DNA of 21,847 nt from the NCBI GenBank assembly GCA_023435335.1, contig JAEYRU010000113.1, forward strand, positions 1 through 21,847, written 5' to 3'. The position numbers and the translations under genes are program-made. Shown here piece after piece: positions 15,267-21,620 of the stretch. The DNA is from Pseudomonadota bacterium. GTDB taxonomy: Bacteria > Pseudomonadota > Alphaproteobacteria > Rhizobiales > Rhizobiaceae. How positions within the stretch are numbered: the stretch's first letter is position 1; each line of letters starts with the position of its first letter. The notes under the pieces are model-generated. The model was not told the origin of the DNA and did not search any database. It was given only the letters and a program-made list of their open reading frames with translations.

Positions 15267-15392
15267 CCTGCGAAGCGCCGGCCGCCGCCCCCTCCGAACG
15301 CCCCCCCAAGGCGGCCGGACGCTGAGCACAGAAGGCACCGATCCCCCCTCAAGCCTTCCAACTACAGCCGGCGGAGAGCCGGCTTTCTTTTT
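15267..15392 (+). ncRNA. Predicted EcfG-dependent small RNA with C-rich loops (GsrN-like design)
   Basis: Predicted transcript of about 126 nt; the 5' end is inferred from the promoter at 15237-15261. Hairpin 1: AGCG-CCGGCCGCC (15274-15286) pairs with GGCGGCCGG-A-CGCT (15310-15323), a 13-bp stem with one bulged A. It exposes a 23-nt loop with runs of five and seven C and an anti-Shine-Dalgarno CCTCC (15291-15295). Hairpin 2: GAAGGC (15331-15336) pairs with GCCTTC (15353-15358) around a 16-nt loop containing CCCCCCTC. Hairpin 3 is a terminator (15366-15392). There is no ATG inside. C-rich-loop sRNAs under the general stress sigma factor are known in alphaproteobacteria (GsrN of Caulobacter). 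Homology to GsrN is inference from architecture only. Confidence 0.7.
15366..15392 (+). terminator. Rho-independent terminator of the predicted small RNA
   Basis: AGCCGGC (15366-15372), loop GGAGA, GCCGGCT (15378-15384), followed by TTTCTTTTT (15384-15392). It is oriented on the + strand, where no protein gene needs it. Confidence 0.85.
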
Positions 15393-15435
15393 GGCGGGCT
15401 GACGCTTTTCGAGGCGCGGAAGGTTGCAGGGGGCG

Positions 15436-15603
15436 CTAGCGAGCGCGGCGAAACATTGCCGATATGAACGAAATCAGGACCAGCGCCACGAAAAGGAAGA
15501 ACAGGATCTGGGCGATTCCCGAAGAGGCTCCGGCTATGCCGCCGAAACCGAGTGCGCCGCCAACCAATGCGACAACCAAGAAAACCAGCGTCCAATAGAG
15601 CAT
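15436..15603 (-). CDS. DUF1328 (YtjA-family) small membrane protein
   Basis: 55 residues, two hydrophobic helices (LYWTLVFLVVALVGGALGFGGIAG and IAQILFFLFVALVLISFI) ending in a basic tail (FRRAR). This is the compact pattern of the DUF1328 family, widespread in proteobacteria and often stress-linked, with no known biochemical role. The frame is open further upstream, but the family begins at M-LYWT. GGGAG lies about eight bases before ATG 15603. An exact EcfG promoter at 15635-15659 gives a short leader. Confidence 0.87.
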   Translation of the reverse strand: MLYWTLVFLVVALVGGALGFGGIAGASSGIAQILFFLFVALVLISFISAMFRRAR

Positions 15604-15634
15604 ACGCCTGACTCCCAAACCCCCGCTGGGCATA

Positions 15635-15659
15635 AACGTCGTCTGCGGTCTTTCGTTCC
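15635..15659 (-). promoter_or_regulatory. EcfG-type stress promoter of the DUF1328 gene
   Basis: On the - strand GGAAC (15659-15655), 16-bp spacer, CGTT (15638-15635). Exact match, 32 bases upstream of the start codon. It lies between the phyR stop and the DUF1328 gene. Confidence 0.8.
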
Positions 15660-15722
15660 AGCAGTAGATAGCCGCCGGGTCCGCCGGCGGCCAACAAGCT
15701 GCTGGCGGCAGTTGCCGGGCGA

Positions 15723-15747
15723 GGAGCCGCACGCAATCAGCGGCTCC
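15723..15747 (-). terminator. Hairpin just downstream of phyR
   Basis: GGAGCCGC (15723-15730) pairs with GCGGCTCC (15740-15747) around a 9-base loop, 13 bases past the phyR stop. There is no U tract on the - strand, so termination strength is uncertain. Confidence 0.4.
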
Positions 15748-15759
15748 ACCAACTGTGCG

Positions 15760-16554
15760 TCAGGCGGCTGCCTGAGCCTGCCTGTCAAAGAACAATGCCT
15801 GGCTGATGAGCGCCTTCACCATGTCAGGATTGAACGGCTTCGTGACCAGGAACGTCGGCTCTGGACGCTCTCCCGTCAGCAACCGCTCAGGGAAGGCGGT
15901 GATGAAGATCACCGGAACGGGAGTCATGCCCAGGATCTCGTTCACGGCGTCAATGCCGGAGCTGCCGTCAGCGAGCTGGATGTCGGCCAGTACCATCTTC
16001 GGCCGCTTCGAGGCGAACATCTGTGTCGCCTCCGCGTGAGTGCGCGCGGTACCCACCACCCGGTGCCCCAGGCTCTCGACCATTTCCTCAATGTCCATGG
16101 CGATCAGCGGCTCGTCCTCGATGATGAGGATGTCGGTCGCAACCTGCCTGGAGATCTCCCTGCTCGCCTCCTGGATCAGGTCGGCGAACTCGTCCTCGTC
16201 CACCTGCAGGATTTCGGCCGCCTCAGCCTCGCTGAAGCCTTCCACGGCCACCAGCAGAAAAGCCTGCCTGGGACGGGGAGCCAGCGCGCCAAGATTGGCC
16301 TGCGCGCTTCGCTCCCACGCCGTCTCGGGGGCTCCATCGGGCACCCTGATGTTCACGGCGGTAAAGAGCCGCGCAAACACCTGATACAGCGCGATTCGCT
16401 CGTTGGTGGCTTTGGGAAAAATACTTGTATCGGCAATCAGCGCCTCGAGCATCGCCGCGACCAGCGCATCGCCGCTCGCCTGGGAACCCGACACGGCGCG
16501 GGAGAACCGGCGAAGATAGGGCAGATGCGGCGCAATTGATCCGGACAAACTCAT
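15760..16554 (-). CDS. phyR: General stress response anti-anti-sigma regulator PhyR
   Basis: 264 residues, the usual PhyR length. The N-terminal half is an EcfG-like sigma mimic (sigma-2-like to about residue 65; sigma-4-like about 80-135 with PRQAFLLVAVEGFSEAEAAEIL). The C-terminal half is a receiver with E146/D147, phospho-acceptor D191 (LADIQL), T219 (FITAF) and K239 (TKPFNPD). When phosphorylated, PhyR opens and binds NepR, releasing EcfG. The frame is open to 16644, but I use ATG 16554, which begins MSLSGSIAPHLPYLRRFSRA as in the family. Divergent from nepR-ecfG, with its own exact EcfG promoter (16627-16651), so it is autoregulated. Confidence 0.95.
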   Translation of the reverse strand: MSLSGSIAPHLPYLRRFSRAVSGSQASGDALVAAMLEALIADTSIFPKATNERIALYQVFARLFTAVNIRVPDGAPETAWERSAQANLGALAPRPRQAFLLVAVEGFSEAEAAEILQVDEDEFADLIQEASREISRQVATDILIIEDEPLIAMDIEEMVESLGHRVVGTARTHAEATQMFASKRPKMVLADIQLADGSSGIDAVNEILGMTPVPVIFITAFPERLLTGERPEPTFLVTKPFNPDMVKALISQALFFDRQAQAAA

Positions 16555-16626
16555 GGGTTTCCATCTCCAAAAGAATAGAAGCAATTTTGTGCTGGCATGT
16601 GGCCCCCTTGGCCCGCCAACTGTCAA

Positions 16627-16651
16627 AACGCTAAGATCCAACAAAAGTTCC
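16627..16651 (-). promoter_or_regulatory. EcfG-type stress promoter of phyR
   Basis: On the - strand GGAAC (16651-16647), 16-bp spacer, CGTT (16630-16627). Exact match, 73 bases upstream of the phyR start and only 7 bp from the mirror-image promoter of nepR-ecfG. Confidence 0.9.
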
Positions 16652-16658
16652 GCCCGAG

Positions 16659-16683
16659 GGAACTATCTTGACGCTATCGCGTT
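16659..16683 (+). promoter_or_regulatory. EcfG-type stress promoter of nepR-ecfG
   Basis: GGAAC (16659-16663), 16-bp spacer, CGTT (16680-16683). Exact match, about 115 bases upstream of nepR. With 16627-16651 it forms a symmetrical divergent promoter: the two -35 boxes make GTTCC-N7-GGAAC. Confidence 0.9.
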
Positions 16684-16799
16684 TGCAGGGCCGAGTGTAG
16701 CGGGCGGGCGTTGACGTATGTCCCAAAGGATGTGGCTGACCAAGAGCGGCCCGGGGCGTCGGGGCCTTTAGGCAGAGGGCAACAATAAGGATGACAGGC

Positions 16800-17003
16800 A
16801 TGAGACCAGCCGCACCCCGCGGCTCCGCCAAAGGCGGCGGCAAGGCTGACGGACTTGGGACAAGCTCCGAAATAGGACGGAAGCTCAAGCAATACTACGA
16901 CGATCTCGTATCCGACGAGGTGCCGGATCGCCTGCTCGACCTGCTGAAGCAGCTTGAGCAGAGCGAGAAGAAGGCATCGGGCGATGCGAAAGGTGATGCA
17001 TGA
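16800..17003 (+). CDS. nepR: Anti-sigma factor NepR
   Basis: 67 residues (70 if the ATG at 16791 is used). NepR binds EcfG and keeps it inactive until phosphorylated PhyR takes it away. The conserved core is clear: IGRKLKQYYDDLVSDEVPDRLLDLLKQL, two amphipathic helices around an invariant VP. The flexible Gly/Ala/Lys-rich N-terminus and polar C-terminus are typical. I prefer ATG 16800 because AAGGA lies eight bases before it, whereas the same AAGG touches the 16791 ATG. The stop overlaps the ecfG start (ATGA), so the two are translationally coupled. Confidence 0.92.
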   Translation: MRPAAPRGSAKGGGKADGLGTSSEIGRKLKQYYDDLVSDEVPDRLLDLLKQLEQSEKKASGDAKGDA

Positions 17004-17554
17004 CGGCGCCTTTGGCTTCAGGCTTTAGGCACGATCTGGTGAAGACCATCCCGAGCCTGCGTGCCTTCGCGATTTCTCTCACCCAGAACAATGACCGTGC
17101 CGACGATCTGGTCCAGGAAACGCTGGTCAAGGCTTGGGACAAGCAGACCAGCTTCCAGCCGGGGACGAACCTCAAGGCGTGGCTGTTCACCATCCTGCGC
17201 AACGAATTCTATTCGCAGATGCGCAAGCGCGGGCGGGAGGTGCAGGACAGCGACGGAACGCTGACGGCCGGCGTGGCGATTCATCCCGGCCAGCAGGGAT
17301 CCATCGACCTGAAGGACTTCCGTCGGGCGCTCGAGCAGTTGCCCGAAGACCAGCGCGAGGCGATCATCCTGATCGGCGCATCCGGCTTCTCGTATGAGGA
17401 GGCAGCGGAAATCTGCGGTTGCGCCGTCGGCACGATCAAGAGCCGGGTCAGCCGCGCTCGTACCCGCTTGCAGGAAATACTCGGCATCGAGGGAGACGGG
17501 GACTTCGGGCCAGACGCCATTTCGGCGCAAGTTCTGGGCTCTACCGCCGCCTGA
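17000..17554 (+). CDS. ecfG: General stress response ECF sigma factor EcfG
   Basis: 184-residue sigma factor of the EcfG (ECF15) group. The sigma-2 region (about 15-78) includes DRADDLVQETLVKAWDK and LKAWLFTILRNEFYSQMRKR; the sigma-4 region (about 112-165) includes LPEDQREAIILIGASGFSYEEAAEI and GTIKSRVSRARTRL, the -35-binding helix. The group recognises GGAAC-N16/17-CGTT, and ten exact matches surround this locus. It overlaps nepR by four bases. Its TGA is directly followed by the stop codon of the convergent response regulator, so there is no intergenic base between them. Confidence 0.95.
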   Translation: MTAPLASGFRHDLVKTIPSLRAFAISLTQNNDRADDLVQETLVKAWDKQTSFQPGTNLKAWLFTILRNEFYSQMRKRGREVQDSDGTLTAGVAIHPGQQGSIDLKDFRRALEQLPEDQREAIILIGASGFSYEEAAEICGCAVGTIKSRVSRARTRLQEILGIEGDGDFGPDAISAQVLGSTAA

Positions 17555-17971
17555 TCATCCCTTGCGGGCGATCACGCCCGCAAGGGCCTCGACCAGCTCG
17601 CTGCCAACGTAGGGCTTGCCGACAACGGGCGTGCCGGGGAATTCGTTGAAGAGCTCTTCGCGATCGGCGTAGCCCGTCGCGAAGACGAAGGGCACTCCCT
17701 GCCGGGTGAGCGTCCGCGCGAATTCGACGGTGGGATTGCCCGACAGCATCACGTCGAGGATCGCGGCGTGAAACGGGTCGGCAACCACCTGATCGACCTG
17801 TTCCAGATTGCGAACCACGATCACGTCGTGGGCGCCGCTGTCGCGGCAAAGCTGCTCGAGGTCAAGGGCGATAAGCGCCTCATCCTCCATCAGCAGGATA
17901 CGCAGTCCGTCCAGCGGCAAATCGGACAAATTGAGCCCCTCGCAAAGCCCGTTTCTCGTTCCCAGATCCAA
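17555..17971 (-). CDS. Single-domain response regulator, FAT GUY type
   Basis: Up to 138 residues, one receiver domain and no output domain. E29/D30, phospho-acceptor D73 (ILDVML), T99 and K119 (GKPY) are present. VPFVFATGYADRE matches the FAT GUY motif of single-domain regulators such as SdrG (Sphingomonas) and MrrA (Caulobacter), which relay phosphate in the general stress response. There is no ATG upstream of the domain: the longest frame begins at TTG 17971, and a second TTG at 17929 has GAGGGG six bases before it, so the N-terminus is uncertain. It lies 97 bases downstream of the AI-2E permease gene on the same strand and may be co-transcribed with it. Confidence 0.85.
   Translation of the reverse strand: MDLGTRNGLCEGLNLSDLPLDGLRILLMEDEALIALDLEQLCRDSGAHDVIVVRNLEQVDQVVADPFHAAILDVMLSGNPTVEFARTLTRQGVPFVFATGYADREELFNEFPGTPVVGKPYVGSELVEALAGVIARKG
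17559..17586. terminator. Strong hairpin at the ecfG / response regulator junction
   Basis: CCCTTGCGGGCG (17559-17570), loop ATCA, CGCCCGCAAGGG (17575-17586): a perfect 12-bp stem starting four bases after the ecfG stop and lying within the last codons of the convergent gene. No U tract follows on either strand. It could end ecfG mRNA or protect both 3' ends. Confidence 0.5.
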
Positions 17972-18068
17972 CCTTATTCCGGATGCGGGGCAGCGTCTTT
18001 AAAGTATGACATTTGGCCTTTGACCCAGCGGCAGGGAGAAGGGCCTTACGCTGACCCATCGGACGCGG

Positions 18069-19205
18069 CTAGCGATCGTTTGTCCAGTCCAGGCCGGGAA
18101 GGATGTTACGGGCCACCGCGAAGGCGATCAGCAGTGCCGGAATGGCAATGAACCCCCCGATGGGTCCCCAGATCCAGAGCCAGAAAGCGAGCGCCAGGAA
18201 AACCACGAAGGGGTTGAGGGTCATCGTTCGCCCGATGACGGTGGGAGTCACGAATTGCGCCTCCATCAGGTTAAGGGTCAAGTAGATGGCGGGTGGCATC
18301 AGCGCACCGGTGAACCCATCGAACGTGGCGAGTCCGACGCCGAAGAGGAGCACCGCCATGATGGCCGGGCCCACATAGATGACGAAGTTGAGCAATCCGG
18401 CCAGGGCGCCCCACAGGGCGGGCTGGGGCACACCGGCCAGCCAGAGCGCCAGGGTCACGGTTACACCGAGCCCCACGTTGATGGCGGTGATCGAGAGGAG
18501 GTAGCGCGAGACCAATCCCTCTACATCGCGGAAGATGTGTGCGACACGCCAGCGCAGCTTCCGGTTCGTGCAAAGGCGCAACACCGCAATCCGCGTCGCC
18601 TCCCGCGTGGCGACAAAGAAGTACAGGCTGGCCAGGAAGATCAGTATTTGCGCCCCGATTGCAGGCGCCATCGTCGCCACGCTCATCACGGGCGAACCGT
18701 CTTCGACAGAAACGGTCAGCCCCTCGCCGCCAGTGACTTCCCGAATGTCTTCGCGGACTCCCTTCAGCAGTTCCAGCGGGCGTTGCAACTGTACGAGCTG
18801 CTCCTGCAGCTGGCTCCATATGTAAGGCAGCCGGCCGGCCCAATAACCGAGCGGTGCGACGAGGATCACGGCCAATGCGCCCACCAAGAGCACGAACAAC
18901 AAGACCACGATCACTGCCGAGAGATAAGGATATATGCCGCGGCGTTCGAGGCGCGCGGCGATTGGGCCGAGCATCAGGCCGATGATGATGGCCAGCGCTA
19001 CAGGCGCAAGCACGAACTTTCCGGCGTGAAGGGCAAACGCCAGGCCGAGGAGGCCGAGGCCGATCAGGGCTATCTGCGACCCCCGCGCCAACATGAGTTC
19101 GAAGTTGGACTTCGGCGGCAGGCGCACTACCGGCGGTTTGGGAAGGGTACGCAGCTGCTTCACGGGGTTTTCCGGCTGGACTCGTGCAGCCAAACGCATT
19201 TTCAT
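18069..19205 (-). CDS. AI-2E family (UPF0118) membrane permease
   Basis: 378 residues with about seven helices. The pattern is that of the AI-2E/PerM family: two N-terminal helices (QIALIGLGLLGLAFAL, VALAIIIGLMLGPI), a third (LSAVIVVLLFVLLVGALAVILV), a soluble middle region (about 120-200), then helices ending in LNPFVVFLALAFWLWIWGPIGGFIAIPALLIAF. Substrates are mostly unknown; some members export autoinducer-2 or ions. Start: ATG 19205 has AGGAA nine bases upstream, but an exact EcfG promoter (19193-19218) overlaps this start. A transcript from that promoter would need a start further in, such as GTG 19163. Divergent from the YqjD-like gene. Confidence 0.88.
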   Translation of the reverse strand: MKMRLAARVQPENPVKQLRTLPKPPVVRLPPKSNFELMLARGSQIALIGLGLLGLAFALHAGKFVLAPVALAIIIGLMLGPIAARLERRGIYPYLSAVIVVLLFVLLVGALAVILVAPLGYWAGRLPYIWSQLQEQLVQLQRPLELLKGVREDIREVTGGEGLTVSVEDGSPVMSVATMAPAIGAQILIFLASLYFFVATREATRIAVLRLCTNRKLRWRVAHIFRDVEGLVSRYLLSITAINVGLGVTVTLALWLAGVPQPALWGALAGLLNFVIYVGPAIMAVLLFGVGLATFDGFTGALMPPAIYLTLNLMEAQFVTPTVIGRTMTLNPFVVFLALAFWLWIWGPIGGFIAIPALLIAFAVARNILPGLDWTNDR

Positions 19206-19218
19206 GCGTTACGGTTCC
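19193..19218 (-). promoter_or_regulatory. EcfG-type promoter match overlapping the AI-2E permease start
   Basis: On the - strand GGAAC (19218-19214), 17-bp spacer, CGTT (19196-19193). It is an exact match but spans the ATG at 19205, so either translation starts further downstream or the match is fortuitous. The GGAA also serves as the ribosome binding site of that ATG. Confidence 0.5.
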
Positions 19219-19257
19219 TGAAGCGCAAGACCCGATGCGGCAGAAGGCTTCACAATC

Positions 19258-19283
19258 GGAACATGCGTCCAAGCTAGGGCGTT
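19258..19283 (+). promoter_or_regulatory. EcfG-type stress promoter of the YqjD-like gene
   Basis: GGAAC (19258-19262), 17-bp spacer, CGTT (19280-19283). Exact match with its -10 ending 30 bases before the ATG at 19313. Confidence 0.82.
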
Positions 19284-19312
19284 GCTGCCGCGACTGATCG
19301 AAGGAGTAATCC

Positions 19313-19672
19313 ATGGCAACCTCCGCCTCCCGGGCGACCCCCGGCTCTCGTCCAGGCACTCCGGATACGGACGCGCCGAAGCAAACGGCACAGGATCTGG
19401 CAGCCGATGTGGCCAAGCTGCGCGAAGATCTCGCCAAGCTGGCGAGCCAGATGAGCACACTGGGCAAGCAGTCGCTGAATACGGCGAAGCATGCGGCGGC
19501 CGAAGGTGTCGATCAATTGCGCTCGCAGGGCGAAGCCACCATGGCAGGGTTGCGTACCAATGCCCGGGACGTGGAGCAGCAGCTGAGCGAGACGGTCCGG
19601 GAGAAGCCGATGACGTCGCTGGCAATCGCTGCTGGGATAGGCTTTCTCTTCGCCCTTATGACGCGCCGGTAA
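19313..19672 (+). CDS. YqjD/ElaB-like (DUF883) membrane-anchored protein
   Basis: 119 residues. A disordered Pro/Thr N-terminus (about 1-28) leads into a long heptad-like helix (LAADVAKLREDLAKLASQMSTLGK onward), then a C-terminal anchor REKPMTSLAIAAGIGFLFALMTRR. This organisation is that of the YqjD/ElaB/YgaM family, tail-anchored stationary-phase proteins that in E. coli bind ribosomes at the inner membrane. AAGGAG lies six bases before ATG 19313. It is under an exact EcfG promoter and 77 bases upstream of a holin-like membrane gene, the usual YqjD-YqjE style pairing. Confidence 0.82.
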   Translation: MATSASRATPGSRPGTPDTDAPKQTAQDLAADVAKLREDLAKLASQMSTLGKQSLNTAKHAAAEGVDQLRSQGEATMAGLRTNARDVEQQLSETVREKPMTSLAIAAGIGFLFALMTRR

Positions 19673-19749
19673 GTCGGCTCGGGCATTGCGCCGGGGCTTC
19701 GCCCACGCTTCTATGCGTACGGGGCAATCGAACCAGAGCAGGATAGAGC

Positions 19750-20193
19750 ATGCTGCCGACGCTGATCATGTCCATCATCTCGGGCGAAGCGGCCGACGCA
19801 GCCGCCCGCGCGCGCCGCGCCGCGGTCGTCTACATGGCCGCGGCGCTGCTGGCCTTGGTCGGCCTCGGGTTTCTTGTCGGCGCAGGGTACATCGCTGCAG
19901 CCCGGGAACTCGGCAGTCTGGAGGCCGCACTGATTTTCGCGGGTGGCTTCGTGGTCGTCGCGTTGATCCTGATCGTCGTGCAACGAATCTGGTCGAAGGC
20001 CCGGGCCAAGCGCATAGCAGAACGGCGCAAACGCGAGGTCACCGGGGTGGCGAGCGCCGCCGCACTAGCGCTCCTGCCCACCCTGCTCTCCCGAAAGGGC
20101 TCGCTTCCCATCCTCGCAATTCCGATAGCAGCGGCGATTGCCTACGCAGTGTGGCGTGAGAACCGCAAACCCGACGAAGACGCCACGGACTGA
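19750..20193 (+). CDS. Small holin-like / YqjE-type membrane protein
   Basis: 147 residues. After a short N-terminus come two helices (about 25-50 VVYMAAALLALVGLGFLVGAG; about 58-80 ALIFAGGFVVVALILIVV), a strongly basic stretch (SKARAKRIAERRKREV), then a weaker hydrophobic pair (SAAALALLPTLL; LPILAIPIAAAIAYAV) and a charged tail. Two closely spaced helices next to a YqjD-like gene resemble the holin-superfamily protein YqjE, but I do not see a decisive motif. The ribosome binding site AGGA is modest. Probably co-transcribed with the YqjD-like gene from the promoter at 19258-19283. Confidence 0.68.
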   Translation: MLPTLIMSIISGEAADAAARARRAAVVYMAAALLALVGLGFLVGAGYIAAARELGSLEAALIFAGGFVVVALILIVVQRIWSKARAKRIAERRKREVTGVASAAALALLPTLLSRKGSLPILAIPIAAAIAYAVWRENRKPDEDATD

Positions 20194-20206
20194 CTGCCCT
20201 TTCAAG

Positions 20207-20229
20207 TCCGCCGGAACTCCTCCGGCGGA
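20207..20229 (+). terminator. Hairpin downstream of the holin-like gene
   Basis: TCCGCCGGA (20207-20215), loop ACTCC, TCCGGCGGA (20221-20229): a perfect 9-bp stem 14 bases past the stop. No U run follows. It overlaps the -35 of the near-match EcfG promoter at 20213-20238. Confidence 0.45.
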
Positions 20230-20238
20230 TTGCGCATT
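20213..20238 (+). promoter_or_regulatory. Near-match EcfG-type promoter of the 81-aa membrane protein gene
   Basis: GGAAC (20213-20217), 17-bp spacer, CATT (20235-20238); one mismatch to CGTT. It fits the looser GGAAC-N18/19-TT form described for rhizobial RpoE2. It lies 57 bases upstream of the ATG. Confidence 0.45.
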
Positions 20239-20294
20239 ATCCCAGAGAGCCCCAGATTGAGAAAGGGCCGGTACGAGCGCCGGCAGCTAGCAGT

Positions 20295-20540
20295 ATGCCT
20301 GAACACCATCCCGAGAATCCGCCTACCCTGACCCCCCAGAAGGCCCGCCAGGGACGCCGCGGATCCCCTGTTCTCATGGTGCTCATCGGGGGCCTCGTGC
20401 TGGCGATGATCGTCTGGGGCGCCGTAGAGATTTATGGCTGGGCTATCCAGCCGAGCCAGGAAGAGCAAGTCGGCGACCCGGCGACAGTGGAGCCGGCGGA
20501 AACGAACACCACAACCGCCCCGGCCCCCGCCGACCAATAG
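20295..20540 (+). CDS. Small single-pass membrane protein, unknown function
   Basis: 81 residues, no family recognised. A polar, Pro/His-rich N-terminus with a basic patch (KARQGRRG) precedes one helix (VLMVLIGGLVLAMIVWGAVEIYGWAI, about 27-52). The tail is acidic and Thr/Ala/Pro-rich, probably periplasmic. No good ribosome binding site precedes ATG 20295. Composition and the positive-inside pattern support a real protein. It is convergent with the lipid kinase gene 16 bases away. Confidence 0.6.
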   Translation: MPEHHPENPPTLTPQKARQGRRGSPVLMVLIGGLVLAMIVWGAVEIYGWAIQPSQEEQVGDPATVEPAETNTTTAPAPADQ

Positions 20541-20556
20541 CCGGGAAACGATGCAG

Positions 20557-21486
20557 TCACTTAGCCCGGGGGGATGCGTGTTCGGCCGCTTGGGCGGGCA
20601 CGAGCACTTTGAGTGCGCCCGGATGGCACCTGATCTCGGTACGTTCCTCCAGCCTCTGAAGTTCTCCGTCGACGGCGCAAAGAAAGCGACTTGCGGAGCT
20701 TAGCAACGTCAACGTCACACGGTCCGAACGGTGAATCTCGATCTGCGGATTCGAGCGCCACCTTCCTACCATCAGATGCAGAACGAAACTGAAGACGTCG
20801 CTGCGGCGGCGGGCACGGGTGATGTATATGCCCAACTCGCCGCGATTGGGCATCTCGGCGAAAGGCAGGTGACCCTCGTCGAAGACATTGTTGCTGACAC
20901 CGATATTCGAGGTGGTCGCGACTATTTCTGCCCTGTCGAGTTCCAGGCGAACCCGCACGCGCGGAGGATTCCAGATGGTCTCGAATGCCGCGCGGAAAGA
21001 TGCGGCGATCTTCCCGAGCCGCGAGTTGTAATCCAGCGCTTCGCGCTTTTCGATGAGATCCGCGTGCATGCCGATCGAGAATTGGTGGACGAAAGGCTTG
21101 CCGTTCGCGCTGGCGACATCGACCGGGCGCACGACGCCCTGGGCAAATGCCTCCAGAGCCGCTTCGAGCTGCACTGGAATTCCAAGCCCGCGCGCAAACA
21201 GGTTCATCGTCCCCGCCGGCAGGATCGCCAGTGCCTTGTCGCTGTCCATCAGCGCAGCGGCCGCGGCCGACACGGTACCGTCGCCGCCGCCCACGAGCAC
21301 GACGTCGACCCCCCTGTCGCGCACCGCATGCTCAAGTGCGCCATTAATGTCCGCGCCGCTGACAACCGCTATCTCAACGCTGTGGTTCGCGCCTTCCAGT
21401 ATCCCGCGAATTGTTTCCTGGAAAGCGGCAAGATCCATCGTGCGCAATGCGCCGCCTTCTCGATTGAGCACCGCGCGGAAGTGCAT
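20557..21486 (-). CDS. Diacylglycerol kinase-family lipid kinase
   Basis: 309 residues, the usual length of the DgkB/YegS/LCB5 family, which phosphorylate lipids such as diacylglycerol with ATP. The catalytic loop VGGGDGTVSAAAAAL (G66-G68, D69, G70, T71) and the second motif ILPAGTMNLFARGLGIP are clear. The C-terminal beta-rich domain includes QFSIGMHADLIEKRE and CAVDGELQRLEERTEIRCHPGALKVLVP. The frame is open to 21720, but I start at ATG 21486, where AAGGA lies seven bases upstream and family similarity begins (MHFRAVLNREGGALRT). An exact EcfG promoter lies at 21548-21573. Likely role: membrane lipid adjustment under stress. Confidence 0.88.
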   Translation of the reverse strand: MHFRAVLNREGGALRTMDLAAFQETIRGILEGANHSVEIAVVSGADINGALEHAVRDRGVDVVLVGGGDGTVSAAAAALMDSDKALAILPAGTMNLFARGLGIPVQLEAALEAFAQGVVRPVDVASANGKPFVHQFSIGMHADLIEKREALDYNSRLGKIAASFRAAFETIWNPPRVRVRLELDRAEIVATTSNIGVSNNVFDEGHLPFAEMPNRGELGIYITRARRRSDVFSFVLHLMVGRWRSNPQIEIHRSDRVTLTLLSSASRFLCAVDGELQRLEERTEIRCHPGALKVLVPAQAAEHASPRAK

Positions 21487-21547
21487 GGGCCGATCCTTGC
21501 TGGGATATCTCGCAGGCGCCGGACTAGTGGCCGGGACAGCGGCAGGA

Positions 21548-21573
21548 AACGCCGACAACAGGGTTATCGTTCC
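21548..21573 (-). promoter_or_regulatory. EcfG-type stress promoter of the lipid kinase gene
   Basis: On the - strand GGAAC (21573-21569), 17-bp spacer, CGTT (21551-21548). Exact match, 62 bases upstream of the chosen ATG. Its position supports that start over longer versions of the frame, which would begin upstream of the promoter. Confidence 0.8.
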
Positions 21574-21620
21574 AGCGTTTTGTCGCCCCGATGGGTGTGA
21601 CGAAAACGGGGCCGGGACCC

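Noticed and set aside
15120..15467. 115-codon + strand frame across the predicted sRNA
   Set aside because: It starts upstream of the sRNA promoter, runs through stems and terminator, has a Pro/Arg-rich low-complexity translation and no ribosome binding site.
17938..17962. GGAAC on the - strand near the response regulator start
   Set aside because: No CGTT or similar box at 16-17 bp; the bases are within the first codons of the gene.
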